From IMG/VR virus record IMGVR_UViG_3300042923_000322, positions 1-22,224 of that record: 22,224 nt of DNA. One strand, 5' to 3'. How positions within the stretch are numbered: position 1 is the stretch's first letter; each line of letters opens with the position of its first letter. Of the stretch, positions 1 to 5,371 are shown in pieces. Source of the DNA: a virus. The translations under genes and the position numbers were made by a program. Below the pieces are notes generated by a model. That model was not told the origin of the DNA. It saw only the letters and a program-made list of their open reading frames with translations, and ran no database searches.

Positions 1-44
1 AACGGCTTATAAGAGCCTAGCACTCTATCAAAGGGGGTGAAACG

Positions 45-185
45 ATGTTCAAATGGCTGAAACGATTGTCCGGTACGAGCGACCCACCGAAGACGTACAG
101 CATCGATACGACGGTCCCGAAATGCGACAAAAACGCCCCCGTAAAGGTGACATGGCCGAGGAATAAAAAGTCCGGAAACCCTTGA
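45..185 (+). CDS. small basic protein of unknown function (46 aa)
   Basis: This 46-residue reading frame starts with ATG, with a good ribosome site (AAGGGGGTGA, 31-40) 7 bases upstream. The product begins MFKWLKRLSG and has ten Lys/Arg against three Asp, so it is strongly basic. It has one cysteine (residue 27) and no membrane segment or recognisable domain. The stop lies just before the promoter-like sequence at 224-232, so this is probably the last gene of an upstream unit. I do not recognise the family. Coding status rests on the ribosome site, its position in a gene-dense phage strand and the absence of any competing frame. The function is unknown. Confidence 0.55.
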   Translation: MFKWLKRLSGTSDPPKTYSIDTTVPKCDKNAPVKVTWPRNKKSGNP

Positions 186-223
186 TACATAAGGGATTTC
201 AGCTATCAATTCCATCAAAAGTA

Positions 224-232
224 TGCTATAAT
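224..232 (+). promoter_or_regulatory. extended -10 promoter (TGCTATAAT)
   Basis: TATAAT at 227-232 is a perfect -10 hexamer, preceded by TG at 224-225 (extended -10). No good -35 is seen: the hexamer 17 bases upstream (204-209, TATCAA) matches only 2 of 6 positions. Extended -10 promoters can work without a -35. It lies 52 bases before the 348-residue coiled-coil gene and is the likely start of that transcript. Confidence 0.6.
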
Positions 233-283
233 TTAAGGTAATAGTTCGATTGTTCGGCAACAATAAAACTTTGGAGGTTAACC

Positions 284-1330
284 ATGCAAACATTGAACGA
301 GCGTCTGGAGCAATTGAAGGATCAACTGAAATACTGGGAGGCACAAAGCCCACGGAATCAAAGCAAGATCGACGCGATTCAAACCGAGATCGACAAAACG
401 GAATCCGAGTTGAAACAGGCGCAGCAGATCGAATTGAGCACGGCGAGCATGAAGGACCGGGCGAACGTGGAAGTAGCGAATATCCTCGACAACCTGACTG
501 TTGAAATCGGGGGCGAACGCTTCTCAATGCGGGAACTCTGCACCGGCGACGCCGAATACGGAATCCTGAACGTGGAAGTACAAATGGCCTTTGTTCGGTA
601 CTTGAACCCGTACTTCGATCGCATTAGCGGACTGGAAGAAGAACTGCTACAGAGCCAGCGCCAGAACCGGGAGCTTCAGGAGAAGAACGAGGAAATCGCA
701 AGGTTCGCCAAAACGGAAACGGACCGGGCTGACGACGCCGAGACGAAACGGGATGCAGCAGTCAGGGAAAAAGAAGAAGCACTCGAGCAAGTAGAAAAAA
801 TTCGGAGTCACATGGCATCCGGCGCACCGGCACCGAGTATGGAAAGCTTGGAGCAGCAACGTCAAAAGTACATCGAACAAATCGAATCGGCATACATTAA
901 GGTCCAATCGATCGAGCCGATCGACTTTAAACGTTCGCAATTTACGGTGGTTCACCTGGACGGAACGACGGAAACGGTATCGTATCTCAGGACCAAGAGC
1001 ATGAAGATCGCAACCGGCGATGAGGTGCAGCAGTTTCGGCTCGAACAAGCGCAAAAAGCAGCCGCTGATGCAGTTATTCCACTGGTTATTCCCGGTCCGG
1101 AGCTCCCGATAGTCGTAACGGAGCAGCAGTTTCCTGGCGTCAGCAGCGAAATGGAGCAATCGACAGCGGATACCGAGGACAGAGACGGAGAGAGCGGAGA
1201 TACGGGAAGCAGCGAATACGATGCGGAGGTACTTAGAGCAGAACTCGAAGCGCTCGAAAAACGGGTGAAGAAGTTGGAGCAACGTTTCGAACGTCCGGTT
1301 TCGGATACGGATGCGGGGCAAGTGGCGTAA
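284..1330 (+). CDS. coiled-coil protein of unknown function (348 aa)
   Basis: The start ATG follows a TTGGAGGTTAACC ribosome site. The 348-residue product has three stretches with clear heptad character and dense Glu/Lys/Gln/Arg: about residues 2-50, 113-177 and 315-337. Between the first two is a compact region (about 65-112) containing VEIGGERFSMREL. A beta-like segment lies at about 218-250 (QFTVVHLDGTTETVSYLR), followed by a Pro/acidic linker at about 265-312. There is no signal peptide or membrane segment. It is the first gene after the extended -10 promoter and overlaps the next gene by one base (TAATG), so the two are translationally coupled. I do not recognise the family. A structural, scaffold-like or nucleoid-like role is possible but not shown. 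It is unlikely to be a tail tape measure because it precedes the terminase genes and is hydrophilic. Confidence 0.85.
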   Translation: MQTLNERLEQLKDQLKYWEAQSPRNQSKIDAIQTEIDKTESELKQAQQIELSTASMKDRANVEVANILDNLTVEIGGERFSMRELCTGDAEYGILNVEVQMAFVRYLNPYFDRISGLEEELLQSQRQNRELQEKNEEIARFAKTETDRADDAETKRDAAVREKEEALEQVEKIRSHMASGAPAPSMESLEQQRQKYIEQIESAYIKVQSIEPIDFKRSQFTVVHLDGTTETVSYLRTKSMKIATGDEVQQFRLEQAQKAAADAVIPLVIPGPELPIVVTEQQFPGVSSEMEQSTADTEDRDGESGDTGSSEYDAEVLRAELEALEKRVKKLEQRFERPVSDTDAGQVA

Positions 1331-1599
1331 TGGATAAGTACGAGGAAATAAAGAAGCTTCTCGACAAGAATACATTGTTCTCTCGTCAAATTATTTCGCA
1401 CGAACAAAGTTTTCGATCAAAAGGCGATATCGATAAATATTTTGAGGATAAAATGACGGTTGACATAATTCGGTTGGCTCAAAAAGAAAACAAAATTGAT
1501 TTTAAACAGGCGATCGGAGAACAAGAAAAAACGATTCAAGCCCAATGCACCATTCTTCACCCAGACGTCGTTGAACGGATTTTAGAACTGCTAAAGTAA
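1330..1599 (+). CDS. hypothetical protein (89 aa)
   Basis: The start codon overlaps the previous stop (TAATG), and only a weak ribosome site (GGGGCA) precedes it, so translation probably depends on coupling to the coiled-coil gene. The 89-residue product is highly charged and predicted mostly helical (MDKYEEIKKLLDKNTLF near the start, VVERILELLK at the end). It has one cysteine and no membrane segment. Codon use is AT-richer than the preceding gene. I do not recognise a family. Its tight coupling suggests that it works with the coiled-coil protein, which is an inference. A structured intergenic element follows it directly. Confidence 0.7.
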   Translation: MDKYEEIKKLLDKNTLFSRQIISHEQSFRSKGDIDKYFEDKMTVDIIRLAQKENKIDFKQAIGEQEKTIQAQCTILHPDVVERILELLK

Positions 1600-1604
1600 A
1601 TCAT

Positions 1605-1678
1605 TGGCCGTTAGGCCATCGATCCGACCGAACACGCTTAGGGGCAGAGTCCCGGAGGCCGATTCCGGGTCTCCTAAG
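1605..1678 (+). other. structured intergenic element with two hairpins
   Basis: Two hairpins fill most of the 121-base gap. The first is TGGCC (1605-1609), loop GTTA, GGCCA (1614-1618). The second is larger: CCCGGA (1651-1656) with TCCGGG (1664-1669) and a 7-base loop, extended across a T-T mismatch by GAG (1647-1649) with CTC (1671-1673). It then extends by CTTAG (1637-1641) with CTAAG (1674-1678), leaving GGGCA (1642-1646) as a one-sided bulge. No T-run follows, so it is a poor intrinsic terminator. It could be an mRNA processing or stabilising structure, a protein-binding RNA, or a DNA site. The function is unknown. Confidence 0.5.
1617..1632 (+). repeat. 16-bp direct repeat, copy 1
   Basis: CATCGATCCGACCGAA occurs here, between the two hairpins of the 1605-1678 element, and again at 2346-2361 near the 3' end of the regulator gene. 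A 12-base part also occurs at 15547-15558 in a structural gene. It may be chance or a binding site. No mobile element boundary is evident. Confidence 0.4.
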
Positions 1679-1720
1679 GGGGAAAGACAAATACTTTGGG
1701 GGATAGCGAGGTGAAACCAA

Positions 1721-1927
1721 ATGAACATGAGCCGACTTAGGGAACTGTCGCTGCATGAGCCAATCGTCCACGTATATATGATGCACCACAAAACCGGAGA
1801 AATGACTTTAGAGGACTCTATGGTAAGCATGATTGAGACGCTTGTTGCACAAAAGAAGCAGTATTTCGATGAACTGGTAAAGTATAAACAGCGATTCGGG
1901 GAGGTGGAAGTCCGTGAACCGAGATAA
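1721..1927 (+). CDS. hypothetical protein (68 aa)
   Basis: The start ATG is preceded by GAGGTGA (1708-1714) at good spacing. The 68-residue product is Met-rich at its N-terminus (MNMSRLRELS) and helical and charged in its second half (AQKKQYFDELVKYKQRFGE). It has no membrane segment. Its 3' end overlaps the regulator gene by 14 bases, and the regulator's ribosome site (GGGGAGGTGG, 1898-1907) lies within its coding sequence. Translation of the two is therefore likely coupled, and the small protein may take part in the same control circuit. I do not recognise its family. Confidence 0.7.
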   Translation: MNMSRLRELSLHEPIVHVYMMHHKTGEMTLEDSMVSMIETLVAQKKQYFDELVKYKQRFGEVEVREPR

Positions 1928-2381
1928 AGTAACGGAACTGCTGAAGAATTATCGCAGCTACAAATACGCCGTGAAGAACGGGGAGTCGGAAGCTCTCAAC
2001 TTTGGATTTCGAATCATCCCGTTCGTCAACTCGGACCGAACGATAACCGTGAACCAATGGGACTTCGAACGGTATTCGCGGATCGTATCCATGATCGACG
2101 GAGCTGTCCGGGAAGTGTTGTCGGATGACGAGCAAAAGGTGATCGAATACAAGTACCTGGAACGGAATACACTGTACATTCATCAGATCGCAGATAAGTT
2201 CCATATGAGCGAACGGAAGGTAACATACCTGCACAAGAAAGCGTTAAATTCGTTGGCGAATGCTCTGGCGTTTGTTGAAGTGCCAGACATCCACAATATC
2301 GACGAATACCTTGATAATGCGCCTATGTTGGCGGTATCGGGTTTGCATCGATCCGACCGAATCAGCGCGAGCCGTATATAG
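1914..2381 (+). CDS. ArpU/RinA-like phage transcription regulator (sigma-region-4 HTH)
   Basis: The start is GTG, preceded by a strong GGGGAGGTGG site. The product has 155 residues. Residues 69-115 (LSDDEQKVIEYKYLE, then IADKFHMSERKVTYLHKKAL) have the layout of sigma-70 region 4: an acidic helix followed by a helix-turn-helix with a conserved E-R-K-V-x-x-L-H/R-K-x-A pattern. This layout and length are typical of the ArpU/RinA/LmaC family of late regulators in phages of Gram-positive bacteria, which activate transcription of packaging and structural genes. Its position fits: it is the last gene before a repeat-rich control region and terminator, with the late operon immediately downstream. The C-terminal 35 residues are not recognisable and contain part of a 16-bp DNA repeat. 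The family call is fairly firm, but the exact mechanism (activation or antitermination) is not settled by the sequence. Confidence 0.8.
   Translation: MNRDKVTELLKNYRSYKYAVKNGESEALNFGFRIIPFVNSDRTITVNQWDFERYSRIVSMIDGAVREVLSDDEQKVIEYKYLERNTLYIHQIADKFHMSERKVTYLHKKALNSLANALAFVEVPDIHNIDEYLDNAPMLAVSGLHRSDRISASRI
2346..2361 (+). repeat. 16-bp direct repeat, copy 2
   Basis: This is the second exact copy of CATCGATCCGACCGAA (first at 1617-1632). It lies inside the last codons of the regulator gene, 20 bases before its stop. Confidence 0.4.
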
Positions 2382-2393
2382 ATTTTGTACATT

Positions 2394-2438
2394 TCTTGCG
2401 CACATCTTGCGCCCTAATCATGATAATATTAGATCATG
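2394..2438 (+). promoter_or_regulatory. candidate late promoter/operator region
   Basis: TCTTGCGC occurs twice, at 2394-2401 and 2405-2412, exactly 11 bases apart, so both copies lie on the same face of the helix. An inverted repeat follows: CATGAT (2419-2424) and ATCATG (2433-2438). GATAAT (2422-2427) could be a -10, but spacing to either TTGCGC (20 or 9 bases) is wrong for unaided polymerase. That would fit a promoter needing an activator. The regulator gene just upstream is the obvious candidate. A 10-base palindrome, GGGAGCTCCC (2452-2461), follows. The elements are seen directly; the promoter role is inferred. Confidence 0.45.
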
Positions 2439-2473
2439 GGGAAGTTGATCGGGGAGCTCCCGGCGTACCCAAG

Positions 2474-2525
2474 AGAGAGCGATACGTAACTACGCTATAG
2501 AGCGTACATCGTATTCGCTCTTTTT
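2474..2525 (+). terminator. strong intrinsic terminator ahead of the late operon
   Basis: An outer stem pairs AGAGCGATACG (2476-2486) with CGTATTCGCTCT (2510-2521), leaving one bulged base. Inside it is a perfect hairpin, TACGCT-ATAG-AGCGTA (2491-2506). TTTTT (2521-2525) follows immediately. The terminator stands between the regulator and the first late gene (start 2540), so late transcription must either read through it or begin after it. No promoter-like sequence is visible after it. Confidence 0.85.
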
Positions 2526-2539
2526 GATTAGGAGAACCA

Positions 2540-2722
2540 ATGAAAAGAGACATATACAGACGTAGAGCCATGCAAATAGCACTAGCGAAGCTTCAGGAAC
2601 GGATTGACCGAGGCGAGGTAGAGAATCCGGAGGAACGGATAGAGCAGATCAAGCGGGCGTTTGGGGGTGAAGATGATGGAAGAAGAGACATTCAAGATGG
2701 AACTGACAAAGGATCAAGTTGA
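2540..2722 (+). CDS. hypothetical protein (60 aa), first gene of the late operon
   Basis: The start ATG follows TTAGGAGAACCA, a good ribosome site (AGGAG, 2530-2534) directly after the terminator T-run. The 60-residue product is very rich in Arg, Glu and Lys (MKRDIYRRRAMQIALAKLQ, RIEQIKRAFGGEDDGRRD) and probably forms one or two helices. The last 50 bases overlap the next gene in another frame. I do not recognise the family. Small charged proteins at this position, just before terminase, are common in phages, and some act in DNA packaging. That role is only a possibility here. Confidence 0.65.
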   Translation: MKRDIYRRRAMQIALAKLQERIDRGEVENPEERIEQIKRAFGGEDDGRRDIQDGTDKGSS

Positions 2723-2942
2723 ATGGGTCATAAACCAAAAGGATACGCAAGAAAAATTATCATGGTTTCAGAATGAGCAAGAAGAATGGAAGCTGTATCA
2801 CAAGAAAACAGTTGAGGAATGGCGGCGGCTATTTACCATTGTGGGCATCGAGGTATCGAAACCCGGCGTTGGTTTAGTCGATATGAACACATTTTGGGAT
2901 CGACTCGAAGAGAAGTTTGAACGCAATAGAGAACAAGAATGA
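2673..2942 (+). CDS. hypothetical protein (89 aa)
   Basis: An upstream in-frame TTG exists at 2661, but the ribosome site GGGGGTGA (2663-2670) lies after it, so ATG 2673 or the adjacent ATG 2676 is the start. The product of about 89 residues is Glu/Lys/Trp-rich (LTKDQVEWVINQKDTQEKL, YHKKTVEEWRRLF) and predicted helical, with a hydrophobic stretch at about residues 52-66 (LFTIVGIEVSKPGVG) that is too short and polar for a membrane segment. It overlaps the preceding gene by 50 bases in a different frame, which points to translational coupling. I do not recognise a family. Confidence 0.7.
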   Translation: MMEEETFKMELTKDQVEWVINQKDTQEKLSWFQNEQEEWKLYHKKTVEEWRRLFTIVGIEVSKPGVGLVDMNTFWDRLEEKFERNREQE

Positions 2943-2991
2943 GCTCTTCCCACGGGTCTAATAAACTTTATAACGAACAGGTGGTGCAGGG

Positions 2992-3216
2992 ATGAAAGTA
3001 AAAGTGACTCTCGAGCATGAGGATAACCGATACTCCTTCATTCCTGATAAATGCGAATACGACGACTTGCAAGGCGCTGAATTTATGTGGACCGAAGGTA
3101 ATTTCGGGTGCGATTGCAACAAGTCCTTGTTTATCCAAGATCAATGCGACGAATCGTTCCCGGATATGGAATGTGGTGATGAGATCAAACTGATTGGAAT
3201 CGAAATTGTTGAATAG
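2992..3216 (+). CDS. small acidic cysteine-containing protein (74 aa)
   Basis: The start ATG follows an AGGTGGTGCAGGG ribosome site. The 74-residue product is acidic, with beta-like edges (MKVKVTLEHEDNRYSF at the start, EIKLIGIEIVE at the end) around a cysteine-containing centre with Cys at residues 21, 40, 42, 52 and 61. The last four form a C-x-C...C...C pattern that could bind a metal ion, although no family supports this here. There is no membrane segment or signal peptide. It ends 13 bases before the terminase small subunit start (ATG 3230) and is probably co-transcribed with it. The function is unknown. Confidence 0.75.
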   Translation: MKVKVTLEHEDNRYSFIPDKCEYDDLQGAEFMWTEGNFGCDCNKSLFIQDQCDESFPDMECGDEIKLIGIEIVE

Positions 3217-3229
3217 GTGGTGAATGGAT

Positions 3230-3646
3230 ATGGCTAAGCAAGGGCAGAAGCTGACGGACGAGTTGAAAGAGCAGATTCGCGCTCACCTTGTCCTTAGCGA
3301 TAATAAAAATGAGATCGCAAAGAAGCTTAAGGTGTCTTGGGCAAGTGTCGATAAGATCGCAAAGGAAATCGAAGAATTTCCCGAAGAAGAAGAAAAGTTC
3401 GAGAATCTTCGAGAACAGAAAAAGTTGCAGATGATTGATAAGCTTTGGGAAAACATGACGGATGCGCTGGAGCTTGGGCATGACATTGTGAAGAAGGCGA
3501 AGAAAGGCGATGTCGATGTGCCGTTATCACATATCAGCACGTACTATGGAACTTTGTATGACAAACATGCATTGATGACTGGTGGAAAGACGGCTGATGT
3601 AGGATTGAGTTTCGAAGACCAACTTCGAGGGTTGATTCAAAAATGA
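3230..3646 (+). CDS. terS: terminase small subunit-like DNA-binding protein
   Basis: Two ATGs are close together, at 3224 and 3230. The ribosome site AGGTGG (3215-3220) is 3 bases from the first and 9 from the second, so I chose 3230, giving 138 residues. The N-terminal third carries a helix-turn-helix (KLTDELKEQIRAHLVL, NEIAKKLKVSWASVDKIAKE) like that used by small terminase subunits to recognise the packaging start. A long acidic, coiled-coil-like middle (EEFPEEEEKFENLREQKKL) follows and could form the oligomer ring. The C-terminus is shorter and less ordered. The gene overlaps the large terminase by ATGA (3643-3646). Position and architecture support the call. Sequence similarity among small subunits is generally low, so the family is not certain. 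Confidence 0.75.
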   Translation: MAKQGQKLTDELKEQIRAHLVLSDNKNEIAKKLKVSWASVDKIAKEIEEFPEEEEKFENLREQKKLQMIDKLWENMTDALELGHDIVKKAKKGDVDVPLSHISTYYGTLYDKHALMTGGKTADVGLSFEDQLRGLIQK

Positions 3647-5367
3647 GCGTGCTACGAGAGTTGGTCGACGACTATCGTCTATACTTCAAAAGTTGCTTAA
3701 AAATCAGGAACAAGGATGCTCAGATTGTTCCATTCGAAACGAACGAAGCGCAGGATCGGTTGCTTAAGATCATTGAGGATTGGAAAGCGTCGGAACCCGA
3801 TGAATCGAAGCGACCGACATTATATATCATTATCCTAAAAGCGCGTCAGCTTGGCTTTAGCACAGCCACAGAGGGCGTTTTTTTTCATGACCTGAACTTT
3901 GGATTCAACAAAGTCGCTATGATCGTCTCGTTTGACGAAGATTCGGCAGTGACAATAAACGATATGTCAGACCGGTTCTATAAGTATTTGCCGCAGCCGA
4001 TCAAACCGAAGCGAAGGCCGAGCAGAGGAAAAGGCATTCTGTTTGAGAACCCACGGTTCAACGATGCGCTGCCAATCAGCAAGGAAAACGACCCCGGCCT
4101 TCAAAACAAGTTTCTGGTTGAGACGGCCAAAAACCTAAACGCAGGGTCATCGTACACGATCAATTACTTGCATATATCGGAGCTTGCAAAATGGGATAAG
4201 CCAGAAGAAACCATGACATCGATCATGCAGTCGGTGCCGGACTTTGGCGCGATCGTCATTGTTGAAAGCACGGCGAAGGGCATGAACTACTTTCAGGAAT
4301 TGTGGGATAACGCAGAGCGAGGTAATAACAACTTTGTCCCATTGTTCGTTGCGTGGTTCGAAAATCCAAGGTATCGGGCAAAATACACAGGTTTCGAACT
4401 AACGGAATACGAGAAGCAGATTAAAGAGATATACGCCCTCGATGATGATCAGCTGCAATGGCGGCGCAATACGATCAAAGACAAGCTTAACGGAGACGAA
4501 CAGCTATTCAAACAAGAATACCCTTGTTGCCCGGAAGAATCGTTCTTAACGACCGGCACGCCGGTATTTAACAACGAGGTTGTTATCCAACGAATTCGCC
4601 ATCTGGAGAAGAATCCAATTGGCACAAGAGGACATCTGAAGTATCTCGGAGACGATAGGAAGCTAACCTTCGTGCCTGACGAATCGGGATTTATAACCGT
4701 GTTCAAACATCCTGAAAAAGACCGTCCATATGTCAGCGGAAATGACGTCGCCCAAGGCGTAGAGAATGGGGACTATGATGCCTCCCATATGACTGACAAC
4801 GTTACTTTGGAGCAAGTCGCTGTATTACATGGGCACATGGACGTCGACTTATATGCCGAGGAATTGTACAAATTCGGCCAGTACTACAATTGGGCATTGT
4901 TGGGTCCGGAAGTGAACTTCAACCCGGGCATTGTAATCAATCTTGAACGTCTCAGGTACCCGAAGTTGTATCTGCGCCAGGACATTCACACAATCAGCAA
5001 AGATATAAAAATGGTGTTCGGATGGCTAACTGGTATGGCGAATAGAAATGCGATCATATCCGACTTGGTCGAATTTGTGCGTGAGAATATTCACCTCATC
5101 AACCACATCCCTACGCTGAAAGAAATGCTCACATTTATTCGAAATAAACAAGGGCGTCCAGAAGCGATGTCAGGGAAAAATGATGACCTTGTCATATCGC
5201 TGGCTATCACACTGGCAATACGACATCAGCAAACAAGTTCGGTTGAAAAGTCGTGGAAAGTCGACATATCGAAGCTGCCGCAGGACTTACAAGAAGATTA
5301 CAACCGAGCTTCACCAGACATGAAGCAATACCTTGCTAAAAAATGGGGATTGGTGAAAGGGGCATAG
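3643..5367 (+). CDS. terL: terminase large subunit (packaging ATPase and nuclease)
   Basis: This is the motor that pumps DNA into the prohead and cuts the concatemer. The 574-residue length is normal for the family. The N-terminal ATPase has a variant Walker A, KARQLGFST (residues 66-74), and the acidic site in LHISELAKW (176-184, Glu180) typical of terminases that have S-E rather than D-E. A coupling-motif region, IVIVESTAKG, follows at 204-213. The C-terminal RNase H-like nuclease shows GNDVAQGVENGDYDA (366-380), with a metal-binding Asp at 368, and a late Asp pair in GKNDDLVISL (511-520). The start overlaps the small subunit stop (ATGA), with GAGGG (3627-3631) upstream. The portal begins 4 bases after its stop. 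The call is firm; the packaging mode (cos or headful) is not determined. Confidence 0.95.
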   Translation: MSVLRELVDDYRLYFKSCLKIRNKDAQIVPFETNEAQDRLLKIIEDWKASEPDESKRPTLYIIILKARQLGFSTATEGVFFHDLNFGFNKVAMIVSFDEDSAVTINDMSDRFYKYLPQPIKPKRRPSRGKGILFENPRFNDALPISKENDPGLQNKFLVETAKNLNAGSSYTINYLHISELAKWDKPEETMTSIMQSVPDFGAIVIVESTAKGMNYFQELWDNAERGNNNFVPLFVAWFENPRYRAKYTGFELTEYEKQIKEIYALDDDQLQWRRNTIKDKLNGDEQLFKQEYPCCPEESFLTTGTPVFNNEVVIQRIRHLEKNPIGTRGHLKYLGDDRKLTFVPDESGFITVFKHPEKDRPYVSGNDVAQGVENGDYDASHMTDNVTLEQVAVLHGHMDVDLYAEELYKFGQYYNWALLGPEVNFNPGIVINLERLRYPKLYLRQDIHTISKDIKMVFGWLTGMANRNAIISDLVEFVRENIHLINHIPTLKEMLTFIRNKQGRPEAMSGKNDDLVISLAITLAIRHQQTSSVEKSWKVDISKLPQDLQEDYNRASPDMKQYLAKKWGLVKGA

Positions 5368-5371
5368 CGAT

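Noticed and set aside
1-40. Tail end of an upstream gene
   Set aside because: Three frames all stop within the first 40 bases (TAA 10-12, TAG 18-20, TGA 38-40). The TGA at 38-40, inside the ribosome site, is the usual phage pattern, but too little sequence is present to choose.
250-504. Plus-strand 84-codon frame overlapping the start of the coiled-coil gene
   Set aside because: It is out of frame with the coiled-coil gene, starts within the leader without a ribosome site, and has no recognisable content.
647-1375. Minus-strand reading frame (242 codons) opposite the coiled-coil gene
   Set aside because: The plus-strand gene has a promoter, a ribosome site and clear heptads. The minus frame is Arg/Cys/Leu-rich without a domain and looks like a shadow.
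1637-1678. tRNA-like reading of the bulged hairpin (a T-arm-like CCGGA...TCCGG)
   Set aside because: The element is only about 42 bases, the loop lacks the TTCRA sequence, there is no anticodon arm or acceptor, and no CCA end.
2452-2461. Palindrome GGGAGCTCCC as a cos or pac packaging site
   Set aside because: A short palindrome alone cannot identify a packaging site, and the terminase genes begin 770 bases further on. It is noted as part of the control region only.
2969-2974. TATAAC as a -10 promoter element before the 74-residue gene
   Set aside because: No acceptable -35 is found 16-18 bases upstream (CTTCCC). One hexamer in an AT-rich gap is not enough.
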